Source of the DNA: Torreya grandis | Lineage: Eukaryota; Streptophyta; Pinopsida; Cupressales; Taxaceae | DNA length: 64,000 bases | Assembly (NCBI GenBank): GCA_037957365.1 | Contig: JARHVA010002374.1 | Location: 1,796,501-1,860,500 of the forward strand | Direction: 5' to 3' | Position numbers and translations under genes: made by a program | Part shown: piece by piece, positions 51,481 through 62,920 of the stretch | How the letters are laid out: the number at the start of each line of letters is the position of its first letter | How positions within the stretch are numbered: position 1 is the first letter of the stretch | Notes under the pieces: generated by a model | Databases searched by the model: none | The model's input: only the letters and a program-made list of their open reading frames with translations | Told to the model about the DNA's origin: nothing

Positions 51481-51990
51481 GGATTATGGAAATTATTCTT
51501 TGATGGTTCAAGAAGTTAACATGGAGTGGGTACAGGTGCAGTGCTGGTATCTCCCTCAAATGACAAGTATTCCTCTTCTTACAGGTTCTAATTTAGTTTC
51601 TCTTATAATCTAATATAATATGAAAGTCTCATCCATGGCCTTAAATGGGATAAGAAAAGAGGAATCAAGTATTTACAAGCTCATGGGGACAATGAGATAA
51701 TAATACACCAATTTAGAAGCCGTAATATCACTAAGAATCCTTTGATGAAGTCCTACAAACATAGAGTGCAGGACTTGATTAAGGATTTTGAGTCTTTTAA
51801 CATCTAAGATATACTAAGAAACTAGAATTGGCATGTTGATAGGTTGACAATTGTGGGAGCTTAATTTGATATCCCCAATGATTTGAAAAGGACCAAGGTA
51901 TAGCCACATGTCAAAGTGGTGGTGAGACCATTATTACCAGATAATGATGCTGATTGGAAGGTCTTTGAGAATGAAAAAAAATGCTTCTTT
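51481..51990 (+). pseudogene. RNase H domain located before RT
   Basis: One frame reads L-W-K-L-F-F-D-G-S-R-S, G-V-G-T-G-A-V-L-V, Y-E-S-L-I-H-G-L-K-W, then H-G-D-N-E-I-I-I-H-Q-F, and ends N-W-H-V-D-R-L. These are the D, E, D and D motifs of an RNase H fold, of the extra (archaeal-type) kind found in Tat-lineage gypsy elements. It continues into R-P-L-L-P-D-N-D-A-D-W-K-V-F, a linker common upstream of RT in such elements. Four stops, all but one at likely Gln/Arg codons. A second RNase H follows RT. Confidence 0.85.
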
Positions 51991-52079
51991 ATTGCAACAA
52001 GAAGCAAAATTCTCTTCAGTAAACCAAGAATTTTTTTAACATCAATATGAAGAGCAAATAGTTTAATTGAGATCCAATA

Positions 52080-53720
52080 AGCTTCCTAAAGGGCTTGTCA
52101 CCCTTAACAGTCTTTTCCATGAGGGAGATCATATGAGAAAAGATAAGGTAGTGATAAAAACCAATGAAGAGAACTATGAAGGAGTCCTTATCTTCAATGA
52201 TAGGCTCCTCAATCTTGGTATGGTTAGAACTAAAGCTGAAAGATATGCTTTCATCTAACTCTATAAAGAATATGGAGACATATTTTCTTGGGAATATAGT
52301 GACCTGAAAGGCTTTGATCCCAAGTTGGCCCAACACACTATAGAGCTAAAGGTTAATGACAAGCTTGTTAGGAAGAGGTAGAGGCCTATAAACCCCAAAA
52401 TATAAGAGCTTATGAGGAAAGAATTGACCAAGCTAATTTAATCCAAGGTCATCTTTCCCATTAAACACTTCTCATGGGTAGCCAATTTGGTACCTATGAG
52501 GAAGAAGAGTGGGGAGATCAGATTATGTGTTGACTTTAGGGATCTAAATAGGGTCTCTTCAAAGGATCACTATCCTTTGCAATCCATGGAGTAACTCCTT
52601 CAAATAGTTGTTGGTTTGGAATGCTTCTCCCTTTTGGATGGATATTTAGGTTACAATCAAGTACTGGTGAGATAAGAAGATCAATATAAGACTACCTTCA
52701 CCACAAAGTGGGACACATATGCTTACTAGAATATGCCTTTTGGATCATCAAATACTAGGGAAACTTGCCAAAAAGCCATGGACATGGATTTCAAGGGGTT
52801 ACTGAATCGAATGGCGCTGGTCTACTTGGATGACATCAAAGTTTTCTCAAAGAAGGCCAATGAGCACATGGAATATCTAAGGATGATCTTTGAAATATGT
52901 AGACAATATGGGATCTCTTTAAATCCCAAGAAATGTGTGTTTACCGTCCATTAAGGCAAAATTTTGGGTCACGTTATCTCAAATAAGGGATTATCCATTG
53001 ACCCTAATAGGATAAGTTCTATCTTAGCACTATCTCTACCCAAACACAAGAAAGGAATCCAAAGATTCATTGGAAAAAAAAACTTTGTGAGAAGGTTTAT
53101 AGTTGGTTTTGTAAACCTAATCAAACCCCTCACCATCATGTTGAAAAAGAGCCAAGTGTTTTTATAGTAAAATGATGATAAGGAAACATTTGAGGCCATT
53201 AAGAAGGCTGATACCCAAGCAACCTCACTCATAAATCATGACTTGTCAAAGGATTTTATATTGTACACCTTTTTCAATATTGACAACATATCAACTATGC
53301 TAATGCAAAAGAATGGTGAAGGAATTGAGTAGCCAATTGCCTTTTTTAGTCAAGGGATAGAGGGATATGAGGTACAGTATACATTCTTAGAAAATTAGGT
53401 TCTTGTATCTCTAAGGAGCTTAAAGAAGTTCAGACCAATGCTCTTCAATAGTAAGGTTCACCTTATGGTGTCTCATCCTAAAATGAGATTTTCTCCTCGA
53501 CAAGGACCTGAAGGAGAAAAGAGCTGGTTGGATTACCAAGGTCATAGAGTATGATGTGGAGATCAAATTCACCAAGATGGTAAGATAAAAAGGCTTGTGT
53601 GAGTATATGGTGGATTATCATATAAAAAATAGTTTGTTTTGGTGACACAAAACAACTCACAATCAGATGCACCTCCAATTTAAAATAGCTAGCTCTAAGA
53701 TATGACCCATTTCTTGATGA
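52080..53720 (+). pseudogene. Reverse transcriptase and gypsy RNase H
   Basis: From 52084 L-P-K-G-L-V-T-L, then D-I-F-S-W-E-Y-S-D-L-K near 52275; H-F-S-W-V-A-N-L-V-P near 52465; L-C-V-D-F-R-D-L-N near 52525; F-S-L-L-D-G near 52625; Y-L-D-D (52823-52834, intact catalytic box); G-I-S-L-N-P-K-K-C near 52910; L-G-H-V-I near 52965. The RNase H part (53170-53700) is Q-K-N-G-E-G-I-E near 53305 and S-L-K-K-F-R near 53418. Longest open pieces are 60-75 codons. Confidence 0.9.
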
Positions 53721-53884
53721 TAAGAAAATGCCCTCAAGGTTTGAACTGAGAAAAAATAAAGTATTTCAGACTTCAGTCTATACCTTATGCATTAGTTGAT
53801 GGTGTTATTTTCAGAAGAGACCTCAATGGGGTATTTCTTAGGTGCATCGATGACAATCAGGTGAAAAAACTATTGGAATAATTT

Positions 53885-54960
53885 CATGATAGATCTACAA
53901 GAGGCTATTTTTCTCAAAGAACAATAACATAAAAGGTAATGAGAGTTGGATATTATTGGCCTAACCTTTTCAAATATGCTTATGCATGGATAAGAAAATG
54001 CCTAAAGTGTGATCTATTTACAAGAAAGTATAGATTAGCAGTTCTTCCACTTAGCCTAATCGAGGTAGAGAAACCCATCATGAAATGGGGTTTAGACCTC
54101 ATAGGGATGATAAATCTACATTCAAATGTAGGGAATAAATGGGTGCTCACTACAACTAACTACTTCACTAGGTGGGTGGAGGAAATTTCCTTGAAACAAG
54201 TCAATGAGATAATAGTGTTGGACTTCTATGATAACATAGTGACCAGGTTTGGGGTCCCAACTACTATAATCTTAGATAATGGATTAGCATTTTTTGACAT
54301 GAAGACAAGTGAATGGGCACTTAAGCTAGGCATATACCTCAACACATCATCCAACTACTACCCCCAAGGCAATAGACTGGAAAAGTTCACCAACAAGAAC
54401 TTGATAAAGATTATTAGGAGGACCATGGAAGAGAATCAAAGAGTGTGGCATACAAATCTAAGGACAACCTTATGGGCTGACAGAGTGACTCCTAAAACTA
54501 CCATTGGAAATTATCCATATGACCTTATATATGGAAAGGAAGCCAAATTTCCCATTTATCTTGAACTACCTGCATTATAGTTAGCCCATCAACTTGAGTT
54601 GATGGAGAGTGAGCCTATGAGTGTAAGCATGGCAGAGCTCATGGAGGTTGAAGAAACTAGGGACCTTGTAATGAAGACATTAAAGTCACATCAAGCTCAA
54701 GTCAAGAATGCCTTTGATAAGAGAGCCACAATAAGGGACTTTAAGGAAGGGGACTTAGTCCTCAGGTGGGACATAAATAAATCCTAGTGAGGAAACCATA
54801 CCAAGTTTGATAGCTTGTAGAATGGCCCTTATTTGATCCATGGATGTAAACAACATAAGGATTTTTAGCTTACAAAAATGGATGGATAAGTATTACGCAT
54901 CCCAATCAATGGAATTCATTTAAAGCCTTGTTATTAGAAGATTTTTCATCTATTTTATGA
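53885..54960 (+). pseudogene. Gypsy integrase
   Basis: The largest open frame in the window (213 codons, 53939-54580). Zinc region: H near 53884, Y at the second His, C-L-K-C at 54000. Core: G-L-D-L-I-G-M-I (first Asp, 54091), Y-F-T-R-W-V-E, I-L-D-N-G-L-A-F-F (second Asp, 54271), Y-P-Q-G-N-R-L-E-K near 54360, then N-P/Y-P-Y-D-L-I-Y-G. The Glu is one residue earlier than in the usual N-G-Q-A-E alignment; the minus-strand host shares this. After a stop at 54580 a C-terminal part (54599-54940) holds A-F-D-K-R-A and G-D-L-V-L-R-W-D. Confidence 0.92.
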
Positions 54961-55239
54961 TATTGTAGCATATTAGAGTAGTTTTTTATGCTTTCCTCTA
55001 AGTGTCATGTGCACATTTCCCTTTTAGTTGTGTGTTTCCATTTCGATAAGTAGTTTGGGCACTTTGTTATTATTTGTTTCTTTTGATAATTTTGATTCAA
55101 AGGAAGGTTTCAAGAAGGGTAAACCTTATATCAATCTCACATCAGTTAAAAGGAAAGACTATGAACCTGTGTGCCCAATAGATTAGTTCAAGGCTACTAG
55201 TATCTTGTATAACAGGCATGCAACCCTAAGAAGTTGCCA
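54961..55239 (+). other. Gypsy 3' untranslated stretch
   Basis: No coding; T-rich then A-rich, leading into repeat copy C'. No clear polypurine tract. Confidence 0.4.
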
Positions 55240-57600
55240 AAAATGTTGTCCAATTTTTTACCCATATACATAGCTTTTGCTAGAGAGGTACATGGTATAA
55301 AGAGCTAAGCAAAGTCCTGGTCGAGCAGAGTTCCTATAAAATTAAGGATCTATGATGGAGAAGAAGACCACATTACTTGTAAAGATTTTAAAACACTTTA
55401 AGTTAGCTTAAAGTGTAATCTGATTGATCCTTGATAAATGGGTCTAGAATTGTAAAGAGAAGGATCTAATCTAGTTTCATGGTGTTCAAGTAGTCAAAAT
55501 CATGGAACGAGTTTAAATGGGCCTCAAAAAATCATTGGATCTTTCAAGGATCAAGTAAAAGCTCATAACACAATTCTAAATGAACCAGAACATCATCGAG
55601 ATGTCATGCATAAATAGATAGGTTAACTTATGCATTTTATAAGTATGATTAGAAGGCCTTGTAGGGGCTGAAGGATCACATGGAATCAACATTAATGGTG
55701 CCAAGATCTTACTTTTAAAAAGTCATTTCTCGATGAGTTCTATATCTTGAAATACAAGCCTTCAAAATTGATCTAATAGAGTAAGACATACTTGCGTACG
55801 TAAAAATTAAGTCCCAAGAATTTGGTATTTAAACATTGATGGTTGTGTAAATGTTAATGATAGTCACACATACATCAAATTATGGGTGTAAATATGGAAA
55901 ATTTAAGCCAAAATAAATAACTATTGGGGTTAAAAAATCCTAAGATGTTCATGCAAATGTCAATGATGTTCACGTAGATGTTAAACATGGGCACACAAAC
56001 ATCAAATTTAGGCCTCATGAATTAGCTATTCAAGTTAAAATGTGGATCCTATAAAGATCAAGGGATCATGTTTATTTGTACATATATAGCTAAAGGTGTG
56101 AGTTAAATTCAAAGAGTTAGAGGATCTAAATCCAAGGTTCACATTCATTCATACATATAGATCTAATGGTATGAGTTAAAGTTAAGGATTTAGTATATCC
56201 TAGAGACCAATAAAGAGAAGATAGTTTGGCACAAAATTATAGGTTTGAGTTAGAAAATTACAACCAATAAATAAAGGGAAAATCAAAAAGGTTTTTGATG
56301 AAGGTTGATGAAGAAGTTTTTGACCTAGGTAAAGTAAACACAAAGGAACCGAGTTTGAGCATGACCTAGTTCAAACCAAAACAAGGTATTTCAGGATCAA
56401 GGGTCATCATTAGAGCTCTATGGAGATAAAATAGGTCCTTAGACCTAATATATATCAAATTTTAGTAAATTTTTTTTAAAATGAGACCAAACCACATGGT
56501 AAGCTTCATTTATCGATATTAAAGACTATAAGTAAACCAACAAAGGAGATTGGTTTTCATCTATAGTAGACCTATGATTAGATATTGAGTAGGGGAAGAT
56601 ATGAATGGTTATATAGAGGTGTATCACATTTCAATATGGTCTCAGCTTTGATAAACAACCACTAAGAGTAGACTTGGGCATGACTCTGTCAATTATATAG
56701 ATATAAGGACCTTGCCCTCATAATGAAACAAGTGGAGATGGCATAAAAGATCATACCAAAGAGGTTTGGGGATTGGAGTATCATAGTGGAGAATTTAATT
56801 CTATTCATAAGCTTTGAGTATCTACCCTCTTATCAAGGATCATGACTCATCAACTACAAAATAGACATCTATCTTCTAGTGCATTTCTCAGCCAATGAGA
56901 AGAAATTAAAGATTTTAGGATAGATGAAGGCTAGCTTGTTGATAAGGATTAATCTTGATTGGATAAAAGATGGTTTAGAATTTGAGAAATTTGGTGGTAT
57001 TTCACTAATTTTTTATGTACTCATGTTTCCCTTCCTCTCTCCCTTCATTTATCCTATATCTCCCATTCTTTCCCATTTGGCAAGGGCTCTCAATTTTTAG
57101 AAGAAAATACTTTCTCTCAATTATGTAAGAGTAGAGACTCTCATTTGATAAGGCTAGACGCTATCAAAACTTGTATGAAGGACCTCTTGAAGCTAATAAT
57201 ATTTATTTTACCTATCTCTTACTTTTGAACTATGTTTAGTAAGCTTGTGTATGATGAAATTGTGAAGGAAAATCTTCCATGCCCATTGTCCTTCTTTCTT
57301 GACTATTTGGGGTATTTTATAATTTATTGTAGGTTTGAATTTATGTTATTTATACCATTAACTAAATCTTTGTGTGAGTCTTACAATTCCTCCTAGTCTC
57401 ATTCATTGCTTCATAAACTTAGTGTATGAAATACTTATGAAACTAGTTATATTTTTGAGATTGTGTGAACTATTTCTATCTTATGCTTCTTCAGTGTATG
57501 TTTCATGATTGGGTGAGTTCTAATTTGATTTGGTGAATCACTATTTTAAATTTATTAGGATATTTTTACCCTTCTCTAACCCTTTTCCCAGTGTAAACAT

Positions 57601-57748
57601 TAACATAGGTGATCCATCAAGAGGAAGCTAACATTCTCTAGAGGTTCAACCACACCATAGGTGACCCACAACTTGGGGTTATCCCAATAGTGTGTCTCAA
57701 TTGGAAAGGGATTGAATAACCATCTCCAAGGGTGAAATTTGAGTCTAT
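57601..57748 (+). repeat. tRNA-like module with Pol III boxes (copy C)
   Basis: GGTTCAACCAC (57643-57653), then TGTCTCAATTGG (57693-57704) and AATTTGAGTCT (57736-57746). The A-to-B spacing is 43 bases. AATTTGAGTC differs from GGTTCGAGTC only by transitions, as expected of a decayed B box. Confidence 0.5.
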
Positions 57749-58220
57749 AACAAGTAACTTCAATAAATTTACAAACTTCTCAATGCATTCATACCTGTGT
57801 GATAGTTTGTGATGGTTTGGTCCTTCTTAGGATAGAGGATGCATGTTTTCTCTCTCCAAATGGTAAAATGACACACCAAAACTTCAATAAGACATATATG
57901 GATACCTCACTAACCTAAACACATGCCATATACTCTCCAAGCTATCAATCACAAATTCTCTATACTTAATCCATAGCAAAGCAAGCTTTTTGAATATCTG
58001 AAGCATCTCACACATTCAATCAAGTTATTGAAACCAATACCAAACCTTTATTTCAACATGTATTCAAAGTTATTGGGTCTAGATTTTGAATTTGATTTAT
58101 TATAGTCCTTATTTTTCTTATTCAATATTTTTAGTACCATCATGCATTCTTCTATGCAAACCTCAATCATGGCCTTCAAAAAATTAGCCATCTTCAAGCT
58201 ATCAAGCCTTCTCCAAAGGA

Positions 58221-58237
58221 CCTAATATAATACCAAT
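58221..58237 (-). other. Primer-binding site of LTR copy C
   Basis: Minus strand ATTGGTATTATATTAGG, then TCCTTTGGAGAAGGC: the Met-tRNA-type PBS and following bases in decayed form. Confidence 0.75.
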
Positions 58238-60314
58238 TTTTGGAATAAAAAAAACTAATATGAGGGGGTGTGAATCAATTTACAATCATTTATTTCTATC
58301 CCACTTATCATTCATTAAACATTCAAACCAATAGACTGATCAAATATGCATAAAGAAGCAATCACATAGACAAGAAGCAAGATATCAACGCATGAAAATA
58401 AGAGATATGTGGGAAATCCTAATGGGGGATAAATAAAAATAACACACCAATTGTAATACTATCCTATAAGTAGTGAATCAAACATTTAATGAGGCACCAA
58501 CCCCATAAGGAGCTCTAACCCCTACCTAGTCAAGCACCCACTCAACTAGTCTTTAGTAAGATCCAAATTACAAGGAGGATCCAAAAATATAAGTGAATTA
58601 GAAAAAAACCAAAAAATTCAAGGAAAATTATACAAGATCAAAACTTAAAGGTATATACAACTCCTTCTTGACTAAGTACCAACCGAACCAAGACAAGCTT
58701 GATCACCTCAATACATCTTGTTGCTCATCCAATAGATGGTGACATATTCTTCAGATCTATATATTATATATATGGATTACACTCTCGATAATATACCTAT
58801 AACATACCTCTAATGTATATCTGATACTCTCTAAATATCCAATCAACTCTCTTAGCTCTTCTCAACCTTTTACCTCTCTCAAACAGCCTTCTAGGCTCAC
58901 TCGCTCAATATGCCTCTTACTAGGCTCATTAGGTTATCTAAACTTATCATCTACACTCACAACTTAGATTATATGTTCATGTATGATAAAATAATTAAAT
59001 TTTATGGTATTAATGACGTAATTATTATCATATAATAGCTATTTTTTTTCACTTATACTCTCATCTCTTAACTAGTCAAAATAGGCCTATTATGCCTTGC
59101 ATTTATACCAATCATTTGCTCTTACCCATATTGGTCAGCCAAGAAACTTTAAAATATTGTATTACCATTAGAATGGGTTATAACCCAAGTTTAAAAAGTG
59201 AAACAACAATCACATAGGTCAGTCATTATTCACAAGGAATAAAACCACTTTTAGGCCTAAAGGAGACCTAATACAATTAGGTTTATTTCAACCACACATT
59301 ACACTTGGACCATATTGGAACATATTGAGCCTATAAAAACACATGAAACACTTCATAAAAAACTTAAATATACTTATTATAGGCTCACCTTGGTTTCACA
59401 CCACCTGTTAGTCTAAATCACTCCATGAACCACACCATTAGGCCTACTTGCCATTAGGCCTTTACACACAAAAAAAGTCTGCCTTAAATATCTGAAGAAT
59501 ATGACCAAATATTCAACATAATCATGTAATTAAAATAAATTTATAGAAAATTTATGACCAAATTATCACCACCATGTACATTTTACATCACCAAACAAGG
59601 AAAAAGACCTCAAATACACTCTTGCAACATGACCACTCAAAACTGTCAAACACTACCAATGTATAGTAAAAAATAGTTGACTCCTAAAATCTTCATATGT
59701 AATTTAGAACACTCAAAATGCATGAATTATATCCTAGATAATATATATCAACATAATATTCTTTTTATGCTTTTAAATAGGTCAATATGACATAGAAACA
59801 TCAAACTCACTACCATACAAAAAATTTCATGTATCTTCAAAAACATAATCATGTAGAACATTATATTTATCATTTGTAATGGCACTTTCATGACTTATAA
59901 TTATCATTAATAGATACTATGTGACTTATATAACATCAATAAATATATATAATATTGGTTTTTATGTCAATAATTGGTCTTGCAAACCAATTTCTCAAGC
60001 CTCTCTTACATATCCCTTACATAGCTAGATAAACCATCTTGAATTCCACATTACAACTCCTTAAAGTGAGAATCCACATTATATCAAGAAATAAAAATTA
60101 ATATAAAATTAAAAAATAATAATATTTTGAATTTGATCAATTTAATCCTATCAAAGAGTCTCAAACTCTTCACTTCATCTTGTATACCTAGAATAATCAA
60201 TCTATCTTAAGAACCAATCATGGTGAACATTACATCCAAAAAATATAGAAAAACTTAAAATAACTTATAATTCATGAAAAATATCAAATAATATAATTTT
60301 CACATATTAAAACA

Positions 60315-60368
<54 letters not shown>

Positions 60369-61760
60369 CAAATGTGAGATATATAGACCAATATCTGAAC
60401 CGTACTCCTTCACTATCACATCTTCTCTAGATAGGCCATATTGTGAACACTATTTTCAACATTTTCAATAAATTTAAAAGTATAAAAAAAATATTTAAAT
60501 AAGGTATAGGTATTTAAAAAAAAATAATCAAATATATCCATTCCTAATCCACTTCAATTCATCCCTAAACACATTCTCACTCTTGATTGGTTTTCTCACT
60601 ATCTTCACTATCAGCCCATTTTAGCGATAGGTCAAATTGAGTGACTAAAATAGTTAACATAGAGGATATAAATTGTAAAAATAACACCATGCATAAAAAA
60701 CATCGGTTTCAAGCTTCAAGCTCCATTGATTTTCATTCTTTGACCTGGTCAACCTTTCCTATTATATCAAATTTTTGAGAAACAAGAGTTTTTATACAAG
60801 TTTCACTTACTATCCTAACAGACCACTACCACTTAGAGATGATTTAGGGAGTAATATAAATGATAAAATAATAAAAATATCCTTACCAATCCATTATAGA
60901 AAATTTAAAACAATAATTTCACCATTGGGTCACTATAAGGGTTTTAAACTAGTTTTCATTCTTAACATTTGTTCATACAACTCTATTCTTGAAACCACTT
61001 CCTAATGATTGGAAAGAATTTATAGTAAACTTTTACATCTCTACCAAATATATTATGACACCATGAAAAGTTTACACCTTCCAATGAGTGTCAAAAGTTC
61101 CTTCTCGGGTCCTCATCTCTTCTACATATAAAGGAGACCTTCAAACTCATTTTCTTGACTTATCCTTCAACTAAGGCCTTGAAAATTCATAAAAGTGTTT
61201 TAATCAACCTATTACACCTCTATAAAAACTAAAATTATCTATATAACCTTGATAACTAACTTTGACCCCTCATTAGGTCACACTAGGTCTCTTTACACGT
61301 TAGGTCTTGAACTACTAATTACACTTTAGAACTTGAATACACCTTGAAACCTCTTTTAGTGATATAGAAAACTTATACACATGTAATCCATACCAATACC
61401 ATGATTACACAAGATCAAAATCCTCCAAACCTAATCGTGATGCCTCATCATTCTACCTAGGGTCTTAAGATAGGGTCTATGAGAAGACCATCAATGAAGG
61501 ATTTACCTTTTTAGCTCATTTTGAGAGTCATGAGACTAGCTAAACAAATTTATTATATGATCTAACACTACATTACGAACATTTAAGCTCATACACATTC
61601 ATGTCATCATCACCATGCCTCATCATGCCTCAATCATGCTCAAGGACTAGTCCATCATACAAAGCTACTATACATCATACCATTGGATCAAAATACCTCA
61701 TACTTATTTTGTCATAAATGAAAAAATCAACCACATGAAACAAATGACAACTTTTAAACA
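58238..61760 (-). repeat. 5' LTR (copy C) of the complex, 3.5 kb
   Basis: On the minus strand it starts TGTTTAAAAGTTGTCATTTG at 61760 and ends at 58238. It matches copy A along its length. Contains (TA)n at 60319-60364. No gene within. Confidence 0.85.
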
Positions 61761-61765
61761 ATAAT
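61761..61765. repeat. Target-site duplication of the complex, right (ATAAT)
   Basis: See 40714-40718. Confidence 0.75.
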
Positions 61766-62920
61766 TGGGTTCATAGGCCTCTACCTTTGTCTAATGGTTT
61801 CTAATTTGGCTTAAGCAGAATGGTGTGAGTAATTACCTTCAAGTTTAATACTTTGAGGTTTTTATAGGCCCAGGCAATGACATCCATATAGATGAGTAAA
61901 AACCTTTGAAGTTATTCTATTTATATGTCTATCCAATATGGACATACATTATCAAATTGGGGATTTTTTATGGAACCTAAGTTGACAGTTTAATATTTTT
62001 GATCTATACGTTTTGGTTTATTAATTGGGGGTGTGGGGATGGATATGTTGAATGCATTTTCAAGAGAAATCATCCCCTTTGTGATTAAATTATATTGGAT
62101 GTTCATGATTAAATCTTGGTCAATTTTAGATCTAGGACTATCCCTATCTACTTCATCAATTATTTGGGCTTTGAATACCCTAATATTATCAATGAATTCA
62201 ATGATATGCTGGTCATTTGCAAAGACCTAATTTTTTTTTACATTTTTAGGGATAGACAGATAAAGAACTAATTAAATGGAAAACTTTTCCAATTAAATGT
62301 CATAAATAGGGGTTAATTTCATAGCTGAGGATGCCAATGAATCAACAACTTGATTTCCATCCCTAAGGATAGGTATGACATTAAATGCATCAAACATATA
62401 GATTAAATCCCATGCTCTATGCTTATACTTTCAAGGTATGATAATTTGAAATGAAACTTGTTCCTCACCTAATTTACAACCATCTCAAAATCATTAAATA
62501 ATTTTAGTTTCTTTGCCTTATGTTTTAATGCAAACTACAGTCCTAGGACTAACACCTCATATTCTGTAAGATTATTAGTACATAGAAATTACGACCAATA
62601 AGTAACAAGATGTTTCTTACCTTGGGTATCAATAAGTAAAATTCCATCCCCTGAGCCTTATTTCAAGTGATCCCCAACCACATATAATGACCATATTCTA
62701 GGTAACTCATTTTCATCATTAGTCTTATTTTCATTAAGATTTGTCTCCAAAGCATAATTTCCTAAATTTGAATTCATTAAGTTTACCTTTTCATTTTACT
62801 GCATTGTACTTCATGATCATATGTTTCATCCTTGGTTCCATATCCAATATTTTTTGGTTGGATATACCTATTTAAGATAACCACATGTGGAATAAGTCTA
62901 TGGCGATGTATCCATTCAAT
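61766..62920 (-). pseudogene. Host gypsy: RNase H and start of RT
   Basis: Minus-strand reading: RNase H motifs L-T-E-Y-E-V-L-V-L-G-L near 62560, L-F-N-D-F-E-M-V-V-N near 62490, and G-N-Q-V-V-D-S-L-A-S near 62350; then S-I-P-K-N-V near 62245, the linker I-T-K-G-M-I-S-L near 62060, and M-D-V-I-A-W-A-Y-K-N-L-K near 61890, V-I-T-H-T-I-L-L-K-P near 61840, ending with the R-x-R-P-x-N-P-type turn at 61766. RT continues at 40713. The order RNase H before RT matches the plus-strand relic at 51.5 kb. Confidence 0.88.

Larger units (their letters stand above)
55240..58945. repeat. 3.7-kb direct repeat, right copy (C')
   Basis: Partner of 46290-50000 with the same order of parts, continuing without break into the rest of LTR copy C. 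Confidence 0.85.
40719..61760 (-). mobile_element. 21-kb Copia-type LTR complex with nested gypsy relic
   Basis: Outer LTRs 40719-44426 and 58238-61760, both in minus orientation, flanked by ATGAT/ATAAT and by the two halves of the host RT. A Met-tRNA-type PBS lies inside the right LTR and a polypurine tract inside the left LTR, as for one minus-strand element. The interior holds a third LTR end with its own PBS (49271-50000), so the structure was probably a tandem LTR-interior-LTR-interior-LTR array or was rebuilt by recombination around the gypsy relic. No Copia pol was recognised, so the outer element may be a large non-autonomous derivative. Confidence 0.8.
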
